A DNA stretch of 64,000 bases from Trema orientale (Eukaryota > Streptophyta > Magnoliopsida > Rosales > Cannabaceae): contig JXTC01000304.1 in NCBI GenBank assembly GCA_002914845.1, positions 293,308 to 357,307 on the forward strand, written 5' to 3'. Under the pieces are notes generated by a model. That model did not search any database. It was not told the DNA's origin and saw only the letters and a program-made list of their open reading frames with translations. Positions 48,411 to 60,480 of this stretch are shown here, in pieces. The first letter of the stretch is position 1; each line of letters opens with the position of its first letter. The translations under genes were made by a program, and so were the position numbers.

Positions 48411-50813
48411 AAGTAATGGTCATCGAACTTTGACTATGTTTCAAAAATAATTCCAACCTTTAACTTCTATTTCTTTTTTAACAGAATAGGTGTCATGTGT
48501 GATCACGTGATCAGGTTACTCAAACAATTATTGGGCTATTGATTCCCTTTGGCTCTAAGTAGGCAAAATCCTTAAAACCTGTTATTAAAAAAAAAAAAAT
48601 TCCCATACCTAAATATGTGATTTGTGTTCTTTAAGAAAATAAGAGAGAAACTTTTTTAAAATCTAAGGCAAAAAGAAATCTTAATCATGAAGAAAAGAGG
48701 TTGAGATTGTTATTTTGAAGATACCATTGGTGAATGCAACCCAAGCTCTTCTCGAAGCCAACAAGTTATAGATACTCCATGTACTTGCATGTTAATCCTC
48801 CCCAGTTGCGAACCTCATGGAAAGAAACAACCCAAGGTCATCGATTTTGGGATGTGGAATTATTTTTGAAATAAGATTGGATGGGTTATGATTATTGGAT
48901 CTTCATAGAGATCAAGATCTCTTATTTTGTTTTTTCATTTTTTTTCCCCCCCCTGATGTACAAAGTATGGATTAGATATTATGACTTCTAGTATGACCTT
49001 CTTATTTGTGTATGTTCCAACAGAATTAGATTGTTAAGAAGATAAATCAAATGGAGGAAGAAAAAGAGAAGATGAAGTCAGAAGTTGATAACCTTTCCAA
49101 AGGCAACAAAATCTTGATTCTTTTGAGTGGGGCAATTAGCAGTGGTACATGTTTATTTTTTTTCTGTTCAATAAAAACCTAGCAGCCATAGGGTGGGAAT
49201 TGGGGGATTGGAGAGTGAGTATTAGGAGTGTATAAAAAGAATAGATTTTAACCCTAGAAATGACATGTTCATTACACCCTTTAACAACTCATTACATGGT
49301 CAATCAGTGAACTTATTCCGTTAGAAAAGAAACAGTAGTTAAGGTTTGGACCATTTTTGAAACAGAAACAGAGTTTGGGGGCAACTACTATGCAAGTTTG
49401 AAATTTATAGGACAAAGTGGTATAGAGGCAATAGTTCTAAGACCATTTCTATAAATAACTTTTTGTATTTGACCTTTTCGTGAAACTTGTTATTTTTTAA
49501 ATTTTATTTTCAATGAGGAAAATAAATTTCTATTATAAGAAAAAGTTGGATATTTACACATAGGGTATACCAAGGCACTCATGATGAAAAAATAGACTCA
49601 TCCATAAATATTTTTAAAACTAACTTTTATTATTATGTCATATATCTAGAATTATTTAACTATGATATTTCTTTACAAACTCTAAACTACATCTTCAACG
49701 AATCCCAAACTACTTATGCTACTATGGCCATCTATAGTATCATGCTAACATCACTGATCCCTATCCTGTTCACACTTCCATTTGACTGAGGTAAAAAAAT
49801 TTCGACTGCTGATCCCGATCATTTCAACTATGGTTGAACATGGTTGGCCGCTTGATGTAGAACAAGAATGGTAATTTCGAAGAGATGAGAGAAAGAAGAG
49901 AAACATAAAGATTTAGAGAGAACAAGAAAGAGAACTTAAGAGAGAGAGAGAATTTTAGAAAGAGAATTTCTGAATAGTTGTACATCATTAACTAAGTCTT
50001 AAAAATAATGAATGTAGGGAGATTTATTTATAGATAAGCTCTTGAACAAAACTAAGAGACTAACAAGTTCTAGAAACAATCATTGAAGGAAAATATTAAA
50101 TTAGTTACTCAAAACTAAATAAAAACCTAATAATTAAATAAAACTATTCTAGAATATTATAATTAATAATGATAATAATAATAATAATAATAATAAATAG
50201 ATTTCTAATTTATCTTATTCATATTCTTCATCATTCTCTCAAGAATCAAGAACTCGACGATAGCGAGTTAAAACTTTGGTGAACCATGAAGCAACAATAG
50301 GAACCATAGGAAATTCTTTAATCATAAGCCTTGATTCTTCATGAAAAGATAGGATCTAGAAATTTAACAGTTAACACGCTTTCTCCGTATAAAAAACATT
50401 GTAGAGAATGTATGAGGCCTTGGAAAATCTCGATAAGTAAATATATCTACCTTATTAAAAACTAGTACAAGAGTCATATTAGAAAGAAATCAAATAAATG
50501 TGTATTAGATCCAAGAGAAACTTTAGCAACATGTGATTTAGGTAGACTAGGATCAATCGGTAAAGGAATAGGATCACAAAATGGGGAAGTATAGATGGTC
50601 TTTCTTCTGCACATCTCATTGCTAACGACATATATAGTGTCGTTATTGTTGGAAAGACTAGAGAAATATAGTAGTTAGTAGTAATTTTAAATTTTAATTT
50701 TTCTTAAAAAAATTACCAATAGTTTTTCTTTTAAACAACGCAAAGGAAAATGACCAAGAGCATTATCAAAAACTCATAATAACATATTAGATATTATTTA
50801 TATAATCATACCT
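48411..50813. other. Repeat-like intergenic DNA, no gene seen
   Basis: Contains GA-rich runs (49900-49960) and an ATA/ATT microsatellite (about 50168-50196). Parts resemble retroelement-derived DNA by texture, but I found no bounded element or gene. Confidence 0.35.
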
Positions 50814-52512
50814 CTTATTGATCCAAGATGGGTAAGAGAAGGACTCCAATCCCTAATTGATCTTCTGATCTATTCTTGTGTATAGTCACACAAGAGTGTA
50901 GTCTCTATATGCTACACGTGAAAATATTAAGTTAGTTTCTGAACTAGATTCACAAAGAAATCAAAGAACAGTAAGATGACTGCTCACTTATCTTTATGAA
51001 TCTATTTTCTCTTGAAAAACTGATAGAATTTAGTTACAGTTTCTGTCACTCACGAAAGAGGTGTCTAGAGACTCCTATTTATAGACAGTAGGAAGGAAGA
51101 CACAAATGGGCAACCCTAGGGAGGAGCCATACAGCCTTTATGGCTTTGGTGTGTTGCCCAATTTGCACTGGCCAAATTCGGCCAATTCTAAGGAATTCCC
51201 ATTTTGGGAATTTTCTAATTACCCGATTACCTCTTTCATAAAATTGACTATATTAAATTGCCTTTTCTGTAAGCAATCAATCAATTATTAACTTATCAGT
51301 TTTTCCTTAATTTATTAACATTCAATTAACCATAATTAGAATTACTATCCAATTATGTCTAGGCTAATTGAATTAAATCAATAATGGGAAACACAATCAA
51401 TATATATATGAAATTAACTATATAGGAAAGATTGATAACTTAGTGACCAAGCTTACCAGTTTTATCCGAAAGTTACCAAAACTGGAGCCAATTACCTCCC
51501 ATTAACTATATACTACACGCCTAGGCCCAGTAACAAGGCCAGGCGTGTAGCCTCTTCTGTAGTCCAACTAAATCCAGCCCAATTAATCACTAATTAGTCC
51601 AAGCCAGTAACATTGTGGTCATTGACATAAGTTAGCCTGGGTATCTTATAAGTCATGTATAGTTGGCTCCTAAATAATTAAACGGGCCTGCTAATTATTT
51701 AATTTCAGGTCCATTCTACTAAAAGACTGAAATTGCACTTCAACTACACAAAACTATATTTTGGAGTAAAGTCTCATGCCACAATGATTATTTGCTAAGT
51801 ACTCCTTTGTATAATATCATAAAAACACAATTAAATATTTCTTCGTTCTTATTGATTTCTCTAATGATCATTAATTAATACCTTACTGACTAAATCTATG
51901 TTGACACACTAAGGCCTAAGATTTCTGATCAAGTATCGAAATCTACCAAAAGATATTATTTCACAAAATTATATATTGCTAACTATAACTACATAATTCA
52001 ACAAATATGTTTTACTAAACAACATAGAATATTGACCTCGATTGTTCTCACTCATTTGCAATTCAAATAAAGCCATATTTGAGAATATACAATTACTGCT
52101 AAGTTAAGATTAAGAGTAAAGCTAATCATTGCCTATGAAATTCTTTTCTATTGAGATTGTTAATAGAATTTTATTTATGACCTAGTTCAGTATAAGTCCC
52201 ATTACACTAGCAGACTTTAGTTGACCAAGACAAGTCAAACATTTTCAAAGTCTGCTATACCATAAACAAAATATCCAACCTTATTTATATTGTTGTGAAC
52301 AATAGTTAATTAATTATCAATAACTTGTATCTTTATCTTCTGTGAATCTACATCGTAATCACAACGATACATATTTATACAATTAAATAGACATTTATTC
52401 AAATAATATTATGCACAAATAATTAATTAAATAATTTTTTTATTTCATTAATATGAAAAATAATCTCATAAAAATTAACTGTTTTTATGAGCTTCTCCCA
52501 CTAATTCCAACA
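50814..52512 (-). mobile_element. Possible LTR-derived block
   Basis: On the minus strand the block begins TGTTGGAATTAGTGGG at 52512, a typical LTR opening, and is followed by GTTAT on the plus-strand side (52513-52517). A CTTAT lies at 50814-50818 near the other presumed end. The match is imperfect and the second terminus is weak, so both boundaries and the LTR call are tentative. No coding sequence of a retroelement is present. Confidence 0.3.
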
Positions 52513-52747
52513 GTTATTGAGAGAGCCTGATTGTGATTCTTTTTGTTTCATTCCTCGTATTAGTAATGAAGCGGATCATATACTTGCTAGAAGCGGATCA
52601 CATACTTGCTGGAAGTGTTGTTTCTCGAAATTCCGATTGTATTTGGATTTAGTAAATTCCTAGTTGTATTGTCAATAAAATGGCTAGTGACTCACTAAAT
52701 GAATAAAGAATTTCCATCTTGCCTTCAAAATATGCATATATATATAT

Positions 52748-52992
52748 GGGCACCAATCCAGTAGGTATTTTTTTTTTTACCTATGCATAGGTATCAATTG
52801 GGCCAATGAAAAATTTTTTTGCACATTTTTTTATATTAAAAAGTAGGAGAGAGAAAAAGTATTAATGATGCACGTCTTTTTATGCATCTCATTTTAGCCG
52901 TTAGATCATTATTAAATGATGATCCAACGGCTAGAAAAAAAATACCTATACATAGGTAAAAAAAAAAAAAAACCTACCGGATTAGCAACCTA
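52748..52992 (+). mobile_element. TA-tract MITE, copy C
   Basis: Starts GGGCACCAATCCAGTAGG and ends ATTAGCAACCTA, with (TA)n on both sides. ACCTATGCATAGGTA near the left and ACCTATACATAGGTA near the right show the inverted ends clearly. The interior dyad AGCCGTTAGATCATTATT with GATGATCCAACGGCT is best preserved in this copy. Confidence 0.8.
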
Positions 52993-53241
52993 TATATATA
53001 TATATAAACTACTATCAAATTTCCTTTTTTCTTTGGTTTTGGTGTTCGATCATAACTTTATGTAATTCTACTATTTGATAATTTTGACAAAGGACGGTAG
53101 TGTGAATTTTCAGTGTAATATTGGCCAAATTTGACATAAGGATGATTTAGATCATAGGGATGAATTTTGCATTGCACAAAACATAAAGTTGAAATAAGTT
53201 TTTCGCTAAAACTTGAGACATTTGGTATATATTTTTTTCAA

Positions 53242-53413
53242 GAGGATGGCTACGGTAGGTGCATCCCTACGTAGGGTCATGCCTTAATTATCGTTGGATG
53301 GGAATCTGTGGGGAATAACGGGAATCTGTGGAGAATCTATTTATATACAGATTCCCATCCAACGGTGAATAGACAGGGTCCTACGTAGGGGCGCCCCTAC
53401 TGTAGACGCGCTC
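53242..53413. mobile_element. Compact 172 bp MITE with 9 bp duplication
   Basis: Begins GAGGATGGCTACGGTAGG and ends CCCCTACTGTAGACGCGCTC, imperfect inverses extending about 70 bp and including CCCTACGTAGGG-like dyads and CGTTGGATGGGAATCTG. It is flanked by a perfect 9 bp duplication, TTTTTTCAA (53233-53241 and 53414-53422). This points to the Mutator superfamily. It lies about 0.7 kb upstream of the LCYB start codon. The duplication is low in complexity, so some caution is due. Confidence 0.7.
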
Positions 53414-53422
53414 TTTTTTCAA

Positions 53423-54128
53423 AAGTTGGAATTTGGGTGCATTTCTAATTAATTCTTTAGTTTCTTATACCAGAGTAAATAAATTCCATTTTACTAATTT
53501 CCGGCAAAAGAAAAAGGTCGAAAAAAGGATGAGGGCAATGATGGACCCACTTCACTGCATTGTGGCCGGCATGCTGCCTTGATATCCACCTCAGATATTA
53601 TCCTTTATGCCATAGTTTATTTTCCATTATTCTTTTCAAAAAATACGAATTTCTCATTTTCTAAAGAAGAAAAAACATATTTTCCACTTTTTCTTAAATA
53701 CATATTTTGTTTTTCAAATTTAAAAAAAAAAATAATTGGTACTGTTTTATGTTCGTCTCCGATATGTATCACCACACCACATTTTATCGTTGAGGACAAG
53801 CCACACAAGCTTCACCTTTACAAAAATCTCTTATGGAGCTTAGTTTAGAGGGTTCCTTATTGGCTTCTGCAAAATGCTCTGTCCTTTCGTGGTCTTTCTC
53901 TTCTATCCATCCTTTATGGTAAGTTGTCAAACTCTAATCTCTCCAAGTTTAATATATTAAGCTCCATTTTGTTGCATGTTCTGTGTTGAGTCCAAAGACG
54001 CTTCATTGGAATTGATTTCATAGTTCACAAGTTTCGAATTTCTTTCACTGCCAGATTGTTATTGCAGGAATTTTGAGGTGACCCAGATTGGATTTTGTAG
54101 AAATCTCTGCGACCCAGATTGAAATTTC
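53423..54128. promoter_or_regulatory. Upstream region and leader of LCYB
   Basis: Likely holds the LCYB promoter and 5' UTR. A possible leader intron has donor GTAAGT at 53919 and acceptor TTATTGCAG ending at 54067 (149 bp). This is inferred from splice-site words only; no TATA box is assigned. Confidence 0.35.
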
Positions 54129-55643
54129 ATGGATACTTTACTTAAAACACATAACAAGCTTGAGTTCTTGCACCCACTTCATGGGTTTTCAGAGAAAGTT
54201 AGCTATTCAAACCCATCAAAGCCTCAGGAGCTTAGATTTGGAGTAAAGAAGTCTAATTGGAAATGGAGTAAGACTAGTTGTGTCAAGGCTAGTAGTAGTA
54301 GTAGTACTCTTCTGGAGCTTGTGCCAGAAACCAAAAAGGAGAATCTTGATTTTGAGCTTCCCTTGTATAACCCATCAAAGGGTCTTGTGGTAGACCTTGC
54401 AGTTGTTGGTGGCGGTCCTGCGGGGCTGGCGGTGGCACAGCAAGTTTCCGAAGCAGGGCTTTCGGTTTGCTCAATTGACCCATCTCCCAAATTGATTTGG
54501 CCAAATAATTATGGTGTTTGGGTGGATGAATTTGAGGCCATGGATTTGCTTGATTGCCTTGACACTACATGGTCTGGTGCTGTTGTGTTTATAGATGACA
54601 AATCCAAAAAGGATTTAGATAGGCCTTATGGGAGGGTTAATAGGAAGCAGCTCAAGTCAAAAATGCTGCAAAAGTGTATATCAAATGGGGTTAAGTTTCA
54701 CCAAGCAAAAGTGATTAAGGTCATTCATGAGGAGTCTAAATCTCTTTTGATCTGCAATGATGGGGTCACTATTCAGGCTTCTGTGGTTCTTGATGCGACT
54801 GGTTTCTCTAGATGCCTTGTACAGTATGATAAGCCTTATAATCCTGGATACCAAGTCGCTTATGGGATCTTGGCCGAGGTTGACGAACACCCATTTGATG
54901 TAGATAAAATGGTTTTTATGGACTGGAGAGATTCTCATCTCAACAACAATATGGAGTTAAAAGAGAGAAATAGTAAAATTCCTACTTTTTTGTATGCAAT
55001 GCCCTTTTCCTCCAACAGGATATTCCTTGAAGAAACATCTTTAGTAGCTCGGCCTGGATTGCCTATGAAGGATATTCAGGAAAGAATGGTGGCTAGATTA
55101 AAGCACTTGGGCGTAAACGTTAGGAGCATTGAAGAAGATGAGCATTGTGTCATTCCAATGGGTGGGCCCCTTCCTGTGCTCCCTCAAAGAGTGGTTGGAA
55201 TTGGTGGTACAGCTGGAATGGTGCACCCTTCAACTGGGTATATGGTAGCAAGAACCTTGGCAGCGGCTCCCATTGTTGCTAATTCCATCGTTCGGTTTTT
55301 AGGATCTGATGTAGGCCTTTCTGGACCTGAATTGTCCACAGAAGTTTGGAAAGATCTATGGCCCATTGAGAGGAGGAGACAGAGGGAGTTCTTCTGTTTT
55401 GGTATGGATATTCTGCTTAAGCTTGATTTGCCAGCCACACGAAGGTTTTTTGATGCATTTTTTGATTTAGAACCTCGTTATTGGCATGGATTCTTGTCAT
55501 CTCGACTATTTCTTCCTGAGCTTATACTTTTTGGGCTTTCATTGTTTTCTCATGCCTCTAATACTAGTAGAATAGAGATCATGGCAAAGGGAACTGTTCC
55601 TTTGGTAAACATGGTCAACAATCTGATACAGGATAGAGACTAG
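54129..55643 (+). CDS. LCYB: Lycopene beta-cyclase, plastid
   Basis: A single open frame of 504 residues, the usual LCYB length. The enzyme cyclises both ends of lycopene to beta-ionone rings, making beta-carotene in plastids. Seen: a Ser/Lys-rich transit peptide (about 1-80), the FAD/NAD dinucleotide motif VDLAVVGGGPAGLAVAQQ (88-105), the plant cyclase motif WPNNYGVWVDEFEAMD (124-139), LDATGFSR (221-228), the catalytic FLEET (299-303), and cyclase motifs IPMGGPLPVLPQ (342-353) and GMVHPSTGYMVA (363-374). The N-terminus MDTLLKTHNKLEFL matches the leaf-type LCYB1 rather than the fruit-type CYC-B or capsanthin synthase paralogues; this is from memory. The absence of coding introns is normal for LCYB. 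No disabling change was seen. Confidence 0.97.
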   Translation: MDTLLKTHNKLEFLHPLHGFSEKVSYSNPSKPQELRFGVKKSNWKWSKTSCVKASSSSSTLLELVPETKKENLDFELPLYNPSKGLVVDLAVVGGGPAGLAVAQQVSEAGLSVCSIDPSPKLIWPNNYGVWVDEFEAMDLLDCLDTTWSGAVVFIDDKSKKDLDRPYGRVNRKQLKSKMLQKCISNGVKFHQAKVIKVIHEESKSLLICNDGVTIQASVVLDATGFSRCLVQYDKPYNPGYQVAYGILAEVDEHPFDVDKMVFMDWRDSHLNNNMELKERNSKIPTFLYAMPFSSNRIFLEETSLVARPGLPMKDIQERMVARLKHLGVNVRSIEEDEHCVIPMGGPLPVLPQRVVGIGGTAGMVHPSTGYMVARTLAAAPIVANSIVRFLGSDVGLSGPELSTEVWKDLWPIERRRQREFFCFGMDILLKLDLPATRRFFDAFFDLEPRYWHGFLSSRLFLPELILFGLSLFSHASNTSRIEIMAKGTVPLVNMVNNLIQDRD

Positions 55644-57523
55644 GATGAATATGATATTCAATTTGTTGTATTTTGAATGTGTTGATAATCTGCACTTTTA
55701 ACATTTGTGAAGCTATTGCTTGCCAAAATTGTGAATCAGCTGTAATGCATTTATATATATATATGTATATATATATATATGTTCAATCCTGTGTGATAGG
55801 TATCCCTCCAGGTGAAACTGTTTAAAGTGTTCTAGATTTAGAATTGCAATGTTTCTGCATCTTACATGCAAGCCAATTTTGTTTGTTTCTGTCCCTACAA
55901 TTAATAAAGGCTTGTTTTCCTATTCTTCTTTTCAACCTATTTTGAAGAAGAAACATTGTTACTGCTGTACTGCTAAGAAATCAACTTCAAATGCCTGAGG
56001 GTCAAGTTTTCAAACTAAGAAGTAAACTGAAGCTGACACATTTTAAATGACCCAAAGAAGTGTTGAACTTGGTTTCATTTGAGGGTGGAAGATCTTTGGC
56101 TTGTGTTTTCTATATCAGATACTCATATTAGCCCCTACTGGAAATTGAACTCACTAGTTATTATAACTTCTGCCTTTAACTAAGAGAGTCGTGAAATTTA
56201 GTAATTTCAAACAGATAAATCATAAATGGGTAGCATGTGTTTGTACCGCCCAGAACAAAGAAATGCACCATGCATTTGTAGAATTGATTCATGAAAATAA
56301 TCAGTGACCTGAAATTCATGATCTAAAGCTGGAGGGACAAGTTGTAGATTGTTAAATTTACATGATGTAGAAGCTTTGTTAGAAAAAGAATGAAACTAAG
56401 GGACTGATAAGTTCTTAATGTGATAGGCTTCATACAAATTTGTATCTTTTGGTTGAGGTTAATGTCTGAAATAGTATGATGAAATTTATCTTTTGCGAAT
56501 AAATTTTTTTTTATTTTATTAGAGGTAATTTGGTTAACTACTCCTGGTACACAATTAATTAATTTCAAGCATTCAGGGAGATGGTGGTAGTTGCTAGCCA
56601 AGTCCCCTTTTCACTTATGCTTGGTCTGGTTTAGACAGTTCAATGAACATAAAATCTAAGCAAGGTTCATGCCAATAGGAACTGGGAAAAAACAAACTTG
56701 CTTCTCCTGCCAACTTTTGGTTGCAGCTGAAAACAGAAAATTCTAGGATGCTTTGAACATTACTTTTTGTTTGATCACACTCTTACTATTATCAGATGTC
56801 AGACGAGTCTTGTACTATTATATGACAGTATGTGATCGGTCAAGACACAAATAATCATCACGTTTTGTTTGAAGAGTGCTGCTTTTTGTGAAAAATCATG
56901 TAATCTATATCTCATTCATTGCTGACATTTTAAAAGGGTTTTCCATCCAAATATCACCAGTATTGATCATCAGTATCACTACTATTTTCAACCAATTACA
57001 GATTTCCACGTGGCCAAATGTTGGAGCTGCATGATCTCATAGGGATCCATACACGGATGCATAATGTATCTTTAATTGAAAGCTCATATTCAATAAAAGA
57101 GAACTACAGTCAATACATATAGTTTAGGACATTACAGTCAATACATATAGTTTAGGAACTCATTAAGTTGCAATACAAATATTTTATTTGGCTGAAAAGT
57201 TTCAATACACACGTGGTTATTAAACGTTGAACGAACGTTTCTCGTGAGGGAAGCAAAATATGATATAATAAACTGATGAAAGGAAAATAGAAGCCATTCA
57301 ACTTCATTTATTCTCTTAAATAATGTTCATGCGTAAACCAACATTTAAGTAAAAAGTGTTGAACCTGGATCAATGCCGAGTTGGTGGCCCACGTCCAACT
57401 TATTCTGGCTAGGAAAACCTTTACATATTACATATGAGAGCTATTATTTGCATTCTATGAACCGAAGCCATTTTGAATATGATCCAAATTACAACATTTT
57501 GCCCAAATTAGTCCCTACCTATG
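55644..57523. other. Downstream of LCYB, no further gene seen
   Basis: The LCYB 3' UTR should lie at its left end (ATTAATAAAGG near 55900 is one possible polyadenylation signal). A 28 bp near-tandem repeat of ACAGTCAATACATATAGTTTAGGA occurs at about 57107-57159. TA microsatellite at 55752-55779. Confidence 0.45.
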
Positions 57524-58215
57524 TCATTTTCTCGTCCATATATAGAAGCAAATAAGTATAATCTGAAGTGCGTACCTAGACGCATTAAAGTTTTGGCAGA
57601 AATTCTCACAAGGACACGGTTGAGAATCGATCGTGAACCAAGTCTGAACTCCGGTCATACCAAGGGCCATAAATCCCGCCAGAAAAGCCACTAAAGTCCA
57701 AGGACTACTGAAATGGTCGTTAACAACTTGGGCCATCCAAGTCAGGTACTTGTTCTTGTAGTGCCTTTCTATTTGGTCTATGACCTTCTCGTATACTTCA
57801 GTGTTAGGCACCAAGTACTTGCCTATCTGATTGAAAACCTTAGCTACGTCTTTGTCACATCCCAGAAAGTTGTGAAGTACCTGAGCTGACCTCAATTCTT
57901 TAACATCATTCGGATAATCGATGAGCGAGACTAGGAAACTAATTATGTAAGATGTGGCTTCGTACTTGGTCTCGGTATTGTCTGGACACATCTCATAGGC
58001 AATCAGGTTCATAAATTTAGGTGCCATTGAGTCCTCTACGAGCAATGGAGGAAGTTCTAGCTGAGCTTTGAAAACCTTAGAAGTAAAAGTTAGGCTTTTC
58101 AGTGAGCGATTCTTGCTCGGCTTCAAGTATATTCCAGGTGCCTTAAGGTCTAAGACACTGCGAAAAAATTGCTGATGGAGTTGTTGTCCTCCATCTTCTT
58201 CATTTTGATCTGTAA
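57524..58215 (-). pseudogene. DUF247 protein, C-terminal half only
   Basis: About 230 codons match the second half of plant DUF247 (UPF0481) proteins: GIYLKPSKNRSLKSLTF, LELPPLLVEDSMAPKFMNLIAYE, a YIISFLVSLIDYPNDVKELRS segment, LGCDKDVAKVFNQIGKYL, and a C-terminal membrane segment (about WTLVAFLAGFMALGMTGVQTWF). Full proteins have about 400-550 residues; the N-terminal half (the IYRVP to P-HHG region) was not found in the 5.8 kb to the right. A possible splice acceptor, TTTTGCAG, lies at 58216-58223, so a distant first exon cannot be excluded. The C-terminus continues some 35 residues past the usual end, into a Cys-rich stretch. DUF247 function is largely unknown; some members take part in self-incompatibility. 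I call it a probable remnant, still open in frame. Confidence 0.75.
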
Positions 58216-58231
58216 CTGCAAAACACAACAA

Positions 58232-59572
58232 ATTGAATAAGTTCTAGCATGTACGGCTATCCAAACAGTATAGGCTAATACAAAATTTAAGGGTGCAAGA
58301 AGTACTCTGTTGAACAATAACAAGAAGTATTTTGAATGGGAATTTGACATGTATAACAGTAATTTGGAATAAAACTAATTATATAATTAATATTACCTGT
58401 GATTATTCAATTATGATTCTTTTAGAACCAATTCAATAATTACAAATTATGTGTGGGTCCGTAAAGAAATATTGTGACAGTGATAAAAAAAAAAAAGAAA
58501 ATTTTCAAAACTAGTCATTTTTATCCAAATTACTACCACTCAACCCATTTCCTTATATCAAAGCTACTCGTACCGTTATTAAAACAATTCTTTAGTCATT
58601 GTTTTTCATATTTATTCAAAAATAAACATAAAGAATACATTGAACATGGTAATAATTATTTTTCTGGGACTAATTATTGTAAAGTGTCCTTTATTTTTGG
58701 TCATTTTGGGCTTCACATATTAAAATTATACTCTAGACATTCTCGACACTTTATTTATAAGGAACAATGTTAGATATCTCAAAATTTATACTAAAAATTT
58801 AATATCAACATATATGTGACATATAAATTTATATAATTTAATTGATAAATATAATTTATTTATTTGTAATAAATTTTAATACATTAATTAAATCATTACA
58901 CAATTTATATGTCACATGTTTTAATATTGAAAATTTGTCCTATTTATGAATTAAACTGGTAAATGCCACTTTTATTGACCAAATAATTAAACATAACACC
59001 ACCATTAAAAGTCTATCATCAGGACAATCCTATCATCAAAACCCTCAAATCTTATTGAACATTTCAAATCTGAGTTTTGGTTGATCAAGAACAAGTTTCG
59101 AGCGAAGAATGGCCAAAGTTCTTCAAACCCGATAATGGTGATCTAAAGCTTGGTCGAGCAGTGATAATCGGCAGCGACGATGTTGATGGTGGCGGTGAAG
59201 GCCGAAGCGACGGTGGAGAGAAGAGAGGAGAAAAAATCTGGTTCCAAAATTTGAGGGGAAGGAAGAAGAAATGAATTTGGACATAAAAGTGGCAAAATAC
59301 ATTCGTATGTGGAGGAAAAGAAAGAAAAGACAGGGGTCGTATGGACTTTTTAGATGTAAATAGTGGTTCTTTGGGAAGGTGATGGTACGGTTCATTCAAC
59401 AACCCTTAACAAGTGGGATCCAGCTAATTTTTCTTTTATTCTCTTAACTTTTTGTTAAGTTTAATGGCATACTGTTAAATTCATGAAAATTAAGTTCGGT
59501 ATCAGCTAGGGACGTCCGAGGTCCGATTTGATTGATTTTACCTCTTAGTTACACTCATGCGATTTAGTTTGA
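58232..59572. other. AT-rich intergenic DNA, no gene seen
   Basis: The 65-codon frame at 59077-59274 (+) and its overlapping minus-strand frames lie in a GA/GGTGGCGG-rich segment; I do not recognise a product and both strands are open by composition. Confidence 0.4.
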
Positions 59573-60480
59573 ATTAAAATGTCAGGACATTTGTCTATAT
59601 TTGTGGACATTGTCTTGACAATATCCGTATTTTGAAGTTTCGACATCGATATAGAGTGGAAAGATTTTTTTTCTCGTTTATCTATGAAATATCTATAACA
59701 TATCGACAATGTCGAGAAAGTATCGATATTAGTAAAATATCGATAAAAAATGAGCTAATATTGAGATATTTATGACCATTGTCGCCACAATATCATCGAC
59801 ATTTTGAATGTCGAAAGAAATATCGAATTTTTTTCTAAGTCTTTTTTTTTTTTTATATAGAAAATGGTAGTAAAGAATACAAAAATAAATCATCATTCTC
59901 TCTTTGCAGTTTATCGGCAAAGTTTTGGAATTACTTATATTTAATGAAAATATTTGTACTACTTATATTTATTATTTTGAAATCTTTACAAAAGACTCTC
60001 ATAAACTTTGAAAAAAAATTTGGACTAAGACGAGAATTTCTCTCATAACTGTCAACTTTATTGAAACTCGTTTTAGTATTGAATGTATTTAAACTGTTCT
60101 ATATTATCAATGATTTTTATTTATTTTCAGTATAATTTAAAACTAGTTGTAATTTGTAAGGTATTTATATGAGATGTATTAGATAAAATAGTGTGATATA
60201 TATTCTGATTTTAAAATTGTTCTATAAAATAAAATTCGATCGTGCTTTCACTATATACGTATATTTTATTGTCTTATAAAGTATAAATAAGTTTTGTTTT
60301 TAAATAAAAACTGGTATAAATTATGTAATATCACTTGTTTTAGTATTTTTTAGAGTTTTCTTTGAAAATTTTAAATTTTAAGACAAATTTTAGTATTTTT
60401 CCATAATATCTTCGACATCGACAATATCCTTGACAATATCCGTAAAATAAAACCTCGACATCGACATTGACATTTTAATC
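59573..60480. repeat. TATCGA-rich element-like block
   Basis: Two ends (59573-59835 and 60400-60480) carry dense TATCGA, TCGACAT and CAATATC words and end with ATTAAAATGTCA and its inverse GACATTTTAATC. An AT-rich centre separates them. The arrangement suggests a non-autonomous transposon with short, motif-rich ends. No target duplication was found, and the superfamily is unknown. Confidence 0.5.

Noticed and set aside
36285-55643. GLDH and LCYB as a plant antioxidant gene cluster
   Set aside because: They are 14 kb apart with an unrelated gene and retroelement remains between them, and no pathway link at the enzyme level.
59077-59402. Overlapping frames on both strands in a GGTGGCGG-rich segment
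   Set aside because: Open on both strands because of composition; no recognisable domain or splice context. It also does not supply the missing N-terminal half of DUF247.
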